Below are positions 26,621 through 34,983 of a stretch of DNA of 64,000 nucleotides, in pieces. Source of the stretch: Mycobacterium sp. JS623 (GTDB lineage: Bacteria; Actinomycetota; Actinomycetes; Mycobacteriales; Mycobacteriaceae); contig NC_019966.1 in the NCBI RefSeq assembly GCF_000328565.1, positions 5,704,001 to 5,768,000 on the forward strand, in the 5' to 3' direction. Below the pieces are notes generated by a model, which saw nothing but the letters and a program-made list of their open reading frames with translations, was not told the origin of the DNA and did not search any database. The translations under genes and the position numbers were made by a program. Numbering within the stretch: the first letter of the stretch is position 1; every line of letters begins with the position of its first letter.

Positions 26621-27280
26621 CTACGAGTGGCCCGACCACCACGCGTACAGTTCGTCGAAAGTTGGCCCGTCCGGGCCTGATTGGACCTGGCTGACCACGA
26701 GTCGGGCGTCATCGGTCCATGCCAACGTGAGGCGGCTGTTCTTGACGCCGCAGAACAGCACACCACTGGTCTTGTCGGGAGTGGCGTTGCGGCGCCACGG
26801 CCCCGGTGACTGAATGTTGCGGGGACAGTTGACCATTGTCGACGCCTTTACGATGCCGCTCAACGCCGCGTCAAGAGCAGCCTTGTTCTCAACGAGCGTG
26901 TAGGTCGCGGTCAACGGGCCGCCGACATCGGCGTCCTTCCCGTAATCAACTTGTGCCAGTGCATCTTTCGGCGCCGCAACCGGCTTGCACACGTCGGTGG
27001 AATAGCCAGCCGGAACCAGGCGCATAAGGCGGTCATTGTCGGGACTCGACGTGATGGTCGGTGCTGCCGATGGCGCAATGCTTTCGGTACCGGGCGACGG
27101 ACGCACCAGCCAGTAGATCAGGCCGCTGACGACGATCACAATCAGTACGGAGACGGCACTGAGAAAGACAATCGGCTGGCGCCCATGGCGACGCACCGGT
27201 CGCGGATTCACGATCAATGTAGCGTCGAATCTGTCCGCCCAAGCTCCTTGCCCGGCATGCCATCTCTCTTCAGCCGGCAC
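26621..27280 (-). CDS. Membrane-anchored protein, probably frameshifted near its N-terminus
   Basis: This open part has 219 residues from GTG 27280. One membrane segment (PIVFLSAVSVLIVIVVSGLIYWLV, residues about 36-59) is followed by an extracytoplasmic domain with three cysteines (CKPVAA, NCPRN, FCGVK). The C-terminal domain (about residues 110-215) looks like one found in several mycobacterial membrane proteins, but I cannot name it. The 116 bases upstream encode an acidic, Pro-rich N-terminus in another frame, so the natural start is probably ATG 27396 (see that entry). It converges on the DUF1942 gene. Confidence 0.6.
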   Translation of the reverse strand: MPAEERWHAGQGAWADRFDATLIVNPRPVRRHGRQPIVFLSAVSVLIVIVVSGLIYWLVRPSPGTESIAPSAAPTITSSPDNDRLMRLVPAGYSTDVCKPVAAPKDALAQVDYGKDADVGGPLTATYTLVENKAALDAALSGIVKASTMVNCPRNIQSPGPWRRNATPDKTSGVLFCGVKNSRLTLAWTDDARLVVSQVQSGPDGPTFDELYAWWSGHS

Positions 27281-27396
27281 CGGCGCTGCGGGGACAGACA
27301 GAGGCCCGTATCAGCCTCGTCTGGATCGGGCTCCTCCAGACCTTCTGGCGTAGACGTTTGAGAGGGCCACTGGTCCGGCGGTGGGGGCGAACTCAT
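27281..27396 (-). pseudogene. N-terminal part of the same membrane protein, out of frame
   Basis: From ATG 27396 the frame reads MSSPPPPDQWPSQT and on to DEADTG, then leaves the frame of the downstream protein. The other frame reads LSVPAAPVPAEERWHAG across the same point. The break is at the tetranucleotide repeat GACAGACAGA (27293-27302). Loss of one 4-base unit would exactly explain it, because adding four bases restores a single frame. The first reading runs on uselessly to 27214. Confidence 0.6.
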
Positions 27397-27536
27397 GCCC
27401 GTACCTCGGTGTGGCTCGCGATCACTACTCAACCCCATGATCACCGTGGCGACAATCTATTAGGACAGCTCGTCGATGGGCTGACTGCCGCAATGAGAGT
27501 AGTAGGCGGAGTGCTAGTAGCGCGCACGCTCCAGGG

Positions 27537-27941
27537 TCAAATTGGCGCGTGACATCGCCGACGGCAGATGTGCAAATGCCGGTCGACATAGTCGTGCAAT
27601 TCAGGCGCCTCGGCGCTAAAGCCGACAGACAGTTCGCCGTCGTGCGACCTGGTCGAAAACGTGTCGGTGATCATCATCGGGACAGACAAACTCGCTCCGC
27701 AGCCAGCCGGGCAACGAACGGTGAGGACGCCAGGCGGATTCAAGGCGTCGATCGTCTCGGGCTGAACCAACGGGATACCGGCCTGGCAGCCATGGTTGGC
27801 TGCGTGTACGAGCGCGTCGATCTTCGCCGCCGACAGCAGCATGTGCGGTTGGCCGGCCCACCCGCACGAACACATCCCCCGTGCCCGGCGGCGAGGCCAT
27901 ATCGCTACGACGGTTCCTCGGCCGCCCCCCGTATACCCCAT
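27537..27941 (-). CDS. Hypothetical cysteine-rich small protein
   Basis: The predicted protein has 134 residues from ATG 27941; an in-frame GTG at 27971 would add ten. Cysteines occur as CSCGW near residue 25, CQAG, CPAGC and a final CRRRC, which could form a zinc site. LLSAAKIDALVHAANHG is probably a helix. I do not recognise a family. Both flanks are intergenic, with no obvious operon. It may be a real mycobacterial orphan, but the evidence is the open frame and the patterned cysteines only. Confidence 0.45.
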   Translation of the reverse strand: MGYTGGGRGTVVAIWPRRRARGMCSCGWAGQPHMLLSAAKIDALVHAANHGCQAGIPLVQPETIDALNPPGVLTVRCPAGCGASLSVPMMITDTFSTRSHDGELSVGFSAEAPELHDYVDRHLHICRRRCHAPI

Positions 27942-28140
27942 TTGATTGTCACCATCCCGTCTTGGCGCCACCCCCGGCGGGCCTGGATCCGCCCCGCATA
28001 TGATGGCAACTCATCGAATCTTTGCCAGGACCACGGTTCTCCGGCGCGATGCAACTCGCCAAGCCAGCGGCCTTTGCCATGCACGTGGTCGATAACCGCA
28101 GTATGTGGCGGCATTCCCGCATGACGATCACCGGTACCTC

Positions 28141-29328
28141 CTACGGAGTCGCTGCGCCTGCGGAAGACGAAGACGTGCTGCCAGCTTCATTGTTGGTGGG
28201 GGTCGCACCTTCGCCATTTGTCACGCCGCCAGCGGGGCTTTCTTGGCCCGTCGGGGATGTCGACGGCGTTGCCGTCTGTGTCGCAGAGGAACTGCCGCCG
28301 CTGGGTTGTGTCGCTGTCTCACCTGGCTCGAACTTGTTCCCTGACGTCATGACGTCTTGCGACGTCTGCGTGGTACCGGTCGGTTCCGCCGATGAACTCG
28401 GAGGCGGAGACGCCGAAGTTGGACTCGGCGGTTCATTGCTCGGCGCGGGCGTGAAATCAGACGCGATCGGAGTGATTGGCGTCGGAGCTGAAGTCATCGG
28501 TTCACTACTCGGCGCCAGCTCGAAAGCAGACGCGGTCAGACCAGTCGGCGCTGGAGCTGAAGTCATCGGTTCACTACTCGGCGCCAGCTCGAAAGCAGAC
28601 GCGGACAGACCAGCCGGCGCTTCAACCCGAGATAACACCGTCACGGTCACCGATTCATCCGGTGGGGGGGGAAGCGGGGACACCGGCGACCCGACCGCGT
28701 TCTCAGTTGCCCTGACCGCAGGCGAATGCACGATGTATGTCGGCTTCCCGTTTACTTTGATCACATCGATCTGCTCGGATGGTCCGGGCACCGAGGTGAC
28801 ATCGATTTTGTCGAGTTCGGTCTTGACGTCCGACAGATCAGATGTTCCTAGGAACACGGCGTTCAGCTGCTTGTTCAAGTCCGCCAAATCAGGGTGTTCC
28901 ATCAACTGTGCAAGTACGGAATCCGGCAAGTTCAGCAACGCCCGCAGCTTCGCCTCCAGAGCCGCCGGTGTTATGCCGTCGACTTGGGAATACAACAACA
29001 TCAACAATGCCTGGAGCTTCGCCCTTATCGGCACCAGACTCACGTTAACCGCCGGACTCGAGTATCGTGCCGTCGCGAACCCATACACCGTCGGCTGCGA
29101 CAACATCAATTTTGCGTTTGCGAACTTGTAGGCAATAACTGGCGTGCCGACGAGACCCTGCCAGGCCGATTTAACATCTGGGGCAAAGGATGTCGACCTC
29201 TCAGGGAGTGCAACGTTGATTCCCGACTCAACGGTTGACGGAAAAAGCGCCCACGCAGAGATGGCGACGCCCGAAGCAAGAAGAACTATAAATTCCCGAC
29301 GACCGGCGATGTAAACACGGTCAGACAT
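28141..29328 (-). CDS. Membrane-anchored or secreted protein with Pro/Ser/Thr-rich repeat tail
   Basis: The 395-residue protein has one N-terminal hydrophobic segment (EFIVLLASGVAISAWALF), which could be a signal peptide or anchor. A mixed helical domain spans about residues 40-190 (AALEAKLRALLNLPDSVLAQLM). A Pro/Ser/Thr-rich tail of nearly 200 residues follows and contains two adjacent 23-residue repeats (APTGLTASAFELAPSSEP). Such tails often span the cell envelope. I do not recognise the folded domain. It stands alone on the minus strand. Confidence 0.65.
   Translation of the reverse strand: MSDRVYIAGRREFIVLLASGVAISAWALFPSTVESGINVALPERSTSFAPDVKSAWQGLVGTPVIAYKFANAKLMLSQPTVYGFATARYSSPAVNVSLVPIRAKLQALLMLLYSQVDGITPAALEAKLRALLNLPDSVLAQLMEHPDLADLNKQLNAVFLGTSDLSDVKTELDKIDVTSVPGPSEQIDVIKVNGKPTYIVHSPAVRATENAVGSPVSPLPPPPDESVTVTVLSRVEAPAGLSASAFELAPSSEPMTSAPAPTGLTASAFELAPSSEPMTSAPTPITPIASDFTPAPSNEPPSPTSASPPPSSSAEPTGTTQTSQDVMTSGNKFEPGETATQPSGGSSSATQTATPSTSPTGQESPAGGVTNGEGATPTNNEAGSTSSSSAGAATP
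28484..28621 (-). repeat. Tandem 69-base repeat in the Pro/Ser-rich tail
   Basis: Two nearly identical 69-base units lie at 28484-28552 and 28553-28621 (a handful of differences), and a third, more diverged half unit lies at about 28427-28483. Each unit encodes 23 residues, so length change keeps the frame. Confidence 0.85.
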
Positions 29329-30136
29329 CGACCGCCCCCTTGATTTTAGGTCGGTATGCCGAGGGGTCGATTACCTCAGCTCGCGAAAACGTAGGCCAAT
29401 AGCTTGAGTGTCATATGAATGTTTAAGCAGCAGATTGTTTGGACGCACTTGTTGGTGGGATTGCACCTATGTCCCCCTCCCCCACACGGCATCGCGCTGA
29501 TATGCTGCTGTGTTATAGCTTAAGTCTTTGCTGATTGTGGTGTCAATAACAGCCGAGGTGATTTTAGCGAAGAAGATCCGGGTTGCGGCGGGTATCCAAC
29601 CGGACCTACGGAAACCCGTTAGAAAGTTGGTCAGGGGCCACACCGACAGGATAATTTCTGGTGCGCTCACCCATTTCTTAATATGTATGCAGACCTTGCA
29701 TTTTCACAGAACTACGCCCTTGCCCAGCATCCGTTTGGCCGTCATCGACAAGAGTTGACAGGGCGATGAATTTCCAGCTGCAAGTAGCCCTTGCGTCTCG
29801 TCGCCTCCTACTACGCTAGGCAAATATTCGAAATCCATAGTTGGTCGACAGACAGGATTGCTAACAAGGTGGTCAAGGCTAAAAGCTGTCGAGGCCACGG
29901 CTGTCCTCGGGTGACAACAACCGGCTTCTGCTCTCGACTCGTAGGCTGAGAATCAGTCAGTGGAAGGAGGGCAGAATTCGGTCGACGCAGGCTCAGTTTT
30001 CAGACGCCACCACAACCATCGGCATTTCTCGGAAGGGCCGATTTCATCGACCCGAATACCGACCACGCGACGACGATAGCGTCGCATCCGGTGTGTTCGA
30101 CCGGAATGCAACACAGAAGGTGCGAATAAGCGCAAT
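29329..30136. other. Intergenic, no gene seen
   Basis: This 808-base gap holds only short open frames with no protein-like composition or ribosome site. It is lower in GC than the sterol flanks, especially 29380-29720. Promoters for the divergent genes at 29328 and 30137 must lie here, but I could not pick them out. Confidence 0.45.
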
Positions 30137-31111
30137 ATGCCATCCATGACTCCGGGTGTGCTCAGGACGGCCATCGGCCTCGTCGCGCTCGCGATAGCTT
30201 GTTGGGCCTTGGCGTCACGGTACCTGCCCGTTACCAACCACGCCGTGATGATTACGGCGGCGCTTTTCCCATACCTGATGCTGTGCGGACCCGTAGCTGT
30301 GGTTTTACTGATCCTGGCCGAGCGCTGGATTTTCGTCGTGGTCGCACTCGCATTGACTGTTGCCATGCTAACGATCGAAATTTCTCTGTACTTGGCTTCC
30401 GATATCACTCGCAGCGAAAGCGTCGTAGTTCGGGTGATCACGGCAAACCTCCGCTACGGGCTGGCCGATCCAGACAATCTCGTGAGATTGGCTGAGACAC
30501 AGGCGGATGTTCTCGCATTCCAAGAGCTCACCCCCAAAGCAGTTGACCGCCTATCCGAAGCTGGGTTGGACGCGGTATTTCGATACCGGTGGCTCGAGCC
30601 ACGGAGGGGGGCTTCTGGAGTCGGCTTGTGGAGTCGGTTCCCGGTGCACGACACCAGGCGGATAGACGGTTACAGCATGGCGTTCGTAAGCGCGCGAATA
30701 CGGGTCGCAGGCACTTCAACCGATCCCAACGTCCTTGTCGTCCACCTGCCCGGTCCCTGGCCGCAGCCGATCGATGATTGGCGTCGCGACCTGGATCGTT
30801 TGCCGGCTACCTTGGAGGAGTTCGCGCAGAGGGCGGGGGGCGGTGCTGTGATCGTTGCGGGAGACCTGAACAGCACCATCGACATGCGGCCATTTCGCGG
30901 TCTGCTGCGCAATGGCTATCGGGATGCGGCCGAACAATCCGGGGCAGGGATCAAGCCCACTTTCCCGGCCGACTGGCGGCTACCGCCATTCGTTGCCATC
31001 GATCACATCCTGACTCGCGGCTGCACCGCCAATTCAGTGCGCACGATTAAAGTCCCCGGTTCGGATCACCGAGGCCTCGTTGCGACGCTGATGATTCCGG
31101 CGTCACCCTGA
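30137..31111 (+). CDS. Membrane-anchored endonuclease/exonuclease/phosphatase-family protein
   Basis: This 324-residue protein has three N-terminal membrane helices (to about residue 95), then an EEP-fold domain. Visible motifs are RVITANLRYG, DVLAFQELTP, VIVAGDLNSTID, AIDHILTRG and PGSDHRGLVATL, covering the metal-binding Asn, Glu, Asp and the two catalytic His positions. Members with this layout can act on phosphodiesters or sphingolipid-like substrates outside the membrane. The substrate here is unknown. It converges with the GH16 gene, 19 bases apart. Confidence 0.85.
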   Translation: MPSMTPGVLRTAIGLVALAIACWALASRYLPVTNHAVMITAALFPYLMLCGPVAVVLLILAERWIFVVVALALTVAMLTIEISLYLASDITRSESVVVRVITANLRYGLADPDNLVRLAETQADVLAFQELTPKAVDRLSEAGLDAVFRYRWLEPRRGASGVGLWSRFPVHDTRRIDGYSMAFVSARIRVAGTSTDPNVLVVHLPGPWPQPIDDWRRDLDRLPATLEEFAQRAGGGAVIVAGDLNSTIDMRPFRGLLRNGYRDAAEQSGAGIKPTFPADWRLPPFVAIDHILTRGCTANSVRTIKVPGSDHRGLVATLMIPASP

Positions 31112-31130
31112 AGCCGGCGGTGGCCCATTC

Positions 31131-31889
31131 TCATGTTGTGACGAGTGGATACTGGCGTGCCCAATCGACGATCTGCTGACCACCCTGGCTGATGTCGCCG
31201 CCGAAATTGTCGAGCTGCATACACATCCTCATCAGACCGGTTGGGATGTGCGCTGTGTTCGTGGTCTCCCACCATTGCGCACCGTCGACGAAGGTGGCGA
31301 TCCGCTGGGGGCTCCATTCAACAGCCCAGCTGTGCCACTGCGTGGCGTCGATCCGGATATGGCCGGCTTCTTGCGCGCCGTATCCGTAGTGAACAAAGGC
31401 GTCGACGTTCTGCCGCGTGGGATCAGCAATTTCCATAAAGTCGATTTCACCACCACCTGACCGGGCTGGCCACAGCAACAGCACGGAATGGTAGTTCGGT
31501 GACGCCGCCGGCGATTTCACGCAGACTTCCCAGCGGCCGTACGTCTGCCCGGGACTCCACGACATTCCCTCGGAATCACCCTGGGGGTCACCGGTGATCG
31601 TCAACACTCCGTCGGCAACAGAAACCGCGTTGGGGGTACGGCGGCCGTTTCCGTCGTGTCCCGGACCGTTGTAAAGGTTCCAACCGGCGAGCGACGATGG
31701 GCCGTCGAAATCGTCCGATTGGTTCGGCGAGCCCCAGCCGTAGGCGGCGGCCGCTGTCGCCGGGCAGTTGCCGGGAGCGGCCTGCGCAAGCGCCGCGTGG
31801 CAGACCACTCCCATCGCGACGCACAGCATTGTGCCCAATGACGCGAGGACCGTGCGGGGCCACCGGAGAAATTCGCCACGCATGCACAT
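31131..31889 (-). CDS. Secreted glycoside hydrolase family 16 protein
   Basis: The predicted protein has 252 residues from ATG 31889 (an ATG two codons later, or the open frame to 31958, are alternatives). A signal peptide (TVLASLGTMLCVAMGVVCHAALAQAAP) precedes a GH16 beta-jelly-roll. The catalytic motif is GEIDFMEIAD, fitting ExDxxE with both acidic residues. W-rich segments QWHSWAVEWSPQRIATFVDG are typical. GH16 enzymes cut or rearrange beta-1,3/1,4-glucans and galactans. It lies downstream of the polysaccharide operon and could trim its product. Confidence 0.88.
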   Translation of the reverse strand: MCMRGEFLRWPRTVLASLGTMLCVAMGVVCHAALAQAAPGNCPATAAAAYGWGSPNQSDDFDGPSSLAGWNLYNGPGHDGNGRRTPNAVSVADGVLTITGDPQGDSEGMSWSPGQTYGRWEVCVKSPAASPNYHSVLLLWPARSGGGEIDFMEIADPTRQNVDAFVHYGYGAQEAGHIRIDATQWHSWAVEWSPQRIATFVDGAQWWETTNTAHIPTGLMRMCMQLDNFGGDISQGGQQIVDWARQYPLVTT

Positions 31890-32063
31890 AGGGCCGAGTG
31901 TACTGAGCTGGCACACAGTTAGCCAGCTTCGATCTGGTATACGGAAATAACCAGGCAACTGCCCTTCAAATAGTCATATCTTATTTGCTAGCGCGGATGG
32001 TGGTACTGGGCCGACGGATGGGTCGGTCACGGGGAGCGAAAGATGATCCGGACTTCCGCGCAC

Positions 32064-33434
32064 CTAGGGTTGCGCCATGACCCACCGCGTCTGGTAGGCC
32101 GACCACTCGATTTGCCGACCGTCAACCGAGGCGCCGATCGTCTTATCGGTGGTGTTGACGATCACGAGTGCGCGGTCAGACCCGAGCGCGAGGAGCCCGT
32201 CCGCCACGTGCACCTTTCGACGCACGACATTCGGTGGAAACCAGCGGACGAAGCGCTGGAGGACGTCGGTGAGGAAGGGCAGAGGCTGACCACCGTCGGT
32301 CTCCCGGGTGTCCGTCCACAGGCACCCGGCACATTTCGCTCCGTCCGGGCGCGGGTTCCAATACAAGACCGTGTTCGCTCCACTACTCGCCAGCTCGATC
32401 ATCGCGGCGACGCGCAGCGCAATCTGATGCTCCGGTGACCAGCCTGGCTTGGCCGGTTCGACATACCACTCCGACCACCATATAGGCACATCGACCTGCG
32501 TTCGGAGCCAAGCATTGACTGCGGCGAACTTCTGCACGACGGTGAACTCGTCGGGGGCGCCCGGTCCCGTGGTCGCGTGGCCGTCGACCACGACGAAGTC
32601 GGCGCCCTTCCGCAGTAGCCTCCAGTAGACGAAGGCGTCGACGGACCGTTGGTCCACTGCCCCCCAGGTGCCCTGCAGCTGCGGAGAGCTGTCAGGGGAA
32701 CCCACCGGTTTGCTCTCGAACGAGAGGTAGGGGCCGCCGACCTGGTTTGCCGGATCCACCGCCTTCACCGCGTCGTAGACGATGTTGTAGAGGTCGGTGT
32801 ATCCCTTCGCGTCCCACCGGTTGAGCTCGTCGTCAAAGAATCCTTTGAACTCGTTCCAGACGAGAAAATGGCGAACGGACGGATAGCGCGTGGCCACTGC
32901 GGCGCTCAGGGCGGCGAAGTCAGCGAAGTGTTCGCGGCGTGGCGCGTCTTCCAAGCGGCCCCAGTTGGTCGCCCCGGCCTCGCCGCCTTTCATCCAGTCC
33001 GGTGCACAGCACAAGACGATCACCGGAACCCCGCCACTGCGGCTTATGAAGTCCATCCGACGGTCCAGACTGCGGAAATCGTACTGGCCAGGCGAGGGTT
33101 CAGGGTTTTCCACGCCCCAGCCCATGATGGCCTGGGCCTGCACCATCGGCAGCGACTTGATCGCCTCCTCAGCACTGGCAACCGCCCGCGGCTCCCCCTC
33201 GTCGGCGCTGAACTGAGTGTGAGTAAACCCCCAGCCAGGCCACTCGATGTCGCCGTGGCCGTTGGAAGCGGGAGGCTCATGGGACCGAACGCACGTAGCA
33301 AGGGCTAACGCCACTGCCAATGCGACGAGCACGCCCGCGGTGATCCGCCGGCGGATTCCATTTCGGACACCCTGCCCTTTCCGGATGTGGCGCGCTATGA
33401 CCACACACCCCCAGGTCCTGTCGTCGGCCGACAT
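32064..33434 (-). CDS. Secreted or anchored GH39/cellulase-like glycoside hydrolase
   Basis: The predicted protein has 456 residues from ATG 33434; a GTG at 33404 is an alternative. A hydrophobic segment (AGVLVALAVALALATC) is a signal or lipoprotein-like sequence, with Cys after LAT. The TIM-barrel shows RHFLVWNEFKGFF (acid/base Glu in WNE) and VPIWWSEWYVEP (candidate nucleophile Glu), a pattern of clan GH-A such as GH39. WGVENPEPSPGQYDFRSLD is the family's early strand. It lies beside GH16 and after the polysaccharide operon, so a surface-glycan role is likely. Confidence 0.8.
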   Translation of the reverse strand: MSADDRTWGCVVIARHIRKGQGVRNGIRRRITAGVLVALAVALALATCVRSHEPPASNGHGDIEWPGWGFTHTQFSADEGEPRAVASAEEAIKSLPMVQAQAIMGWGVENPEPSPGQYDFRSLDRRMDFISRSGGVPVIVLCCAPDWMKGGEAGATNWGRLEDAPRREHFADFAALSAAVATRYPSVRHFLVWNEFKGFFDDELNRWDAKGYTDLYNIVYDAVKAVDPANQVGGPYLSFESKPVGSPDSSPQLQGTWGAVDQRSVDAFVYWRLLRKGADFVVVDGHATTGPGAPDEFTVVQKFAAVNAWLRTQVDVPIWWSEWYVEPAKPGWSPEHQIALRVAAMIELASSGANTVLYWNPRPDGAKCAGCLWTDTRETDGGQPLPFLTDVLQRFVRWFPPNVVRRKVHVADGLLALGSDRALVIVNTTDKTIGASVDGRQIEWSAYQTRWVMAQP

Positions 33435-33882
33435 CGCGACTGCCCTATCTGGTCTGCCGCTAGCCGAGCGGCAACGACCACAGGATCACATCGTGAATTG
33501 TTTCGCTTGTCTCTGACGTCGCTCAGTCGACGGGCGCCACAGCCTTGCAGTAGACGAGCGAAATCTGGCGGAGTGATCCCGGCGAGCATAGGGAAGAACG
33601 GACTTTGATCATCCGCGTCTGTCGTCGCGGCCGCCATGCGGTGGCGGGACCGTTTCAGGCCAAGACAATTCCGCCGCTGAGTCGGTCCGCTCGACAACAG
33701 GGAAGGGCAACCGGTCGAGTGTGCGCGCCGCGGGGTCATCGGGTCCCTGATGGCCGCGGCGCAGGGATCCGGCGTCGCGAAGAGGGCGCTAATGGTCGCG
33801 GTTGCGTTGCTGCAGGCGGGGGGGACCCGCCTGGGGAGGCGCCGTATCCGTCGAGGTCCTCCATTGGTGCCTGGCCTGTTCT
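33435..33882. other. Intergenic between the hydrolase and the small membrane ORF
   Basis: Long open frames cross this stretch on both strands (one to 34150), but their translations are Arg/Pro-rich and low in hydrophobic residues, as expected for chance frames in GC-rich DNA. I see no gene. Confidence 0.45.
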
Positions 33883-34062
33883 TCACCCGCCGTCTCGGGT
33901 TAATGCATGCCTTGTTCCGTACTCGGGATCTGAAAAGGGCTCTTGCGGGATACTCGATCGGAGTTTCAGGAATAGCGCAATGTCTAAGGCCATGAGAATG
34001 AGATATATGGCTATGGCTGCAACGACAAGCATGATTGTTGTGCGTATCAACAATTCCACCAT
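33883..34062 (-). CDS. Small single-pass membrane protein, 59 residues
   Basis: From ATG 34062 the frame encodes 59 residues. An N-terminal MVELLIRT is followed by a strong membrane helix (TIMLVVAAIAIYLILMALDI, residues 9-28) and a polar C-terminus ending TRDGG. GAAAGGAATT lies upstream as a possible ribosome site. The frame starts 72 bases after the GNAT-like gene on the same strand, so it may be the last gene of the operon. Codons are richer in A/T than in neighbours. I know no family. The helix and clean boundaries argue for a real gene. Confidence 0.6.
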   Translation of the reverse strand: MVELLIRTTIMLVVAAIAIYLILMALDIALFLKLRSSIPQEPFSDPEYGTRHALTRDGG

Positions 34063-34134
34063 GTCGATCCAATTCCTTTCTCATCGTTGAATTCGTCAAT
34101 TGGGTGGTAGGCGCCATAAGTCGAGTGGCCCCGG

Positions 34135-34983
34135 CTACCAGGGCACACACACAAGCTCGCTATAGAGGTAGTCGATCTGCCCGGGTTCCAGGCTCTCGCT
34201 GCGGTACGCCTTGGGCCAGTTGTTCAGCTTGAACGACAAATATGGCTCGTGCTCGATGATCCGTAGCTCAGCCAAGGTCGCCACCAGCCCATGCCGAAGC
34301 AACAGATGACGGGTCAGTGGGATCAAGGCACGATGGAAGAGTTCAGGATTGCTGACGTGCAGGAGGATAGCGAACACGGGTGCACCCCTGTACCGAACTT
34401 TCCGGTACATGACGTAGCAGGTGTCCTGGCCACGCGTTAGCACGAGGTGATGCACCGCGAGAGCAAGTGCGTGGTCGCGATAGAGCTTTAGCTCCGTCCC
34501 GGCTAGCGTTCTTTCGATAACGTCTGGGTCGGCACTGATCCTCGTCCGGCCCGGCAGGGTAGGCCACGGCAAGTTGGGAATGAGCGCCGCAGACGTGTCA
34601 AAAAAACGGAACCTGAACCAGGGGAGCATCTCCTGCGGTCTCTTGGCGGGCGACAGGATTGTGAAGTTGTAACCCTCCTGCGCCAGCACCGCATTGACGA
34701 GCGAGATGCTCTGGGACCGGTAGTCGGGCAGCACGCACCAGGATCCCAAGTTGCAGAACCGCTCCAACCGTCCTGCCACCAGCCGCTCGGAGTAGAGAGC
34801 CAATAATGTGCCTACAACACGCTGCCCGTCCCGGAGCATGAATCCGTGATTGGGTGCCTCCCCTTTCCATGGCACCGTCGAGCATGCCAGAGCCCAAGGA
34901 ACTCGGTCATTGTGGTTGGTGTGCAAGAAGTCCGCCACCGCTGCCACGTCTGCGTCCGTGATCGGAGCCAACTCGACGGTCAT
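34135..34983 (-). CDS. GNAT-like acyltransferase
   Basis: The predicted protein has 282 residues from ATG 34983, which has AAAGGGGAG upstream and overlaps the aminomutase-like stop (ATGA). An in-frame start at 35007 is less supported. The first half fits a GNAT domain: ITDADVAAVADFLHTNHND, then LGSWCVLPDYRSQSISLVNAVL, resembling the acyl-CoA pyrophosphate-binding V.P.YR...L strand-helix. Its neighbours suggest it acylates an amine or uses a carrier-bound aminoacyl group. A similar pair (aminomutase and acetyltransferase, AblA/AblB) makes N-epsilon-acetyl-beta-lysine in other microbes. Confidence 0.7.
   Translation of the reverse strand: MTVELAPITDADVAAVADFLHTNHNDRVPWALACSTVPWKGEAPNHGFMLRDGQRVVGTLLALYSERLVAGRLERFCNLGSWCVLPDYRSQSISLVNAVLAQEGYNFTILSPAKRPQEMLPWFRFRFFDTSAALIPNLPWPTLPGRTRISADPDVIERTLAGTELKLYRDHALALAVHHLVLTRGQDTCYVMYRKVRYRGAPVFAILLHVSNPELFHRALIPLTRHLLLRHGLVATLAELRIIEHEPYLSFKLNNWPKAYRSESLEPGQIDYLYSELVCVPW

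Noticed and set aside
29467..29758. Short frames in the 29.3-30.1 kb gap
   Set aside because: No ribosome site, no protein-like pattern and overlapping on both strands.
33395..34150. 251-codon minus-strand frame and a 161-codon plus-strand frame in the hydrolase-GNAT gap
   Set aside because: Composition is Arg/Pro-rich without hydrophobic core or family match; the 59-codon membrane ORF in another frame is a better gene.
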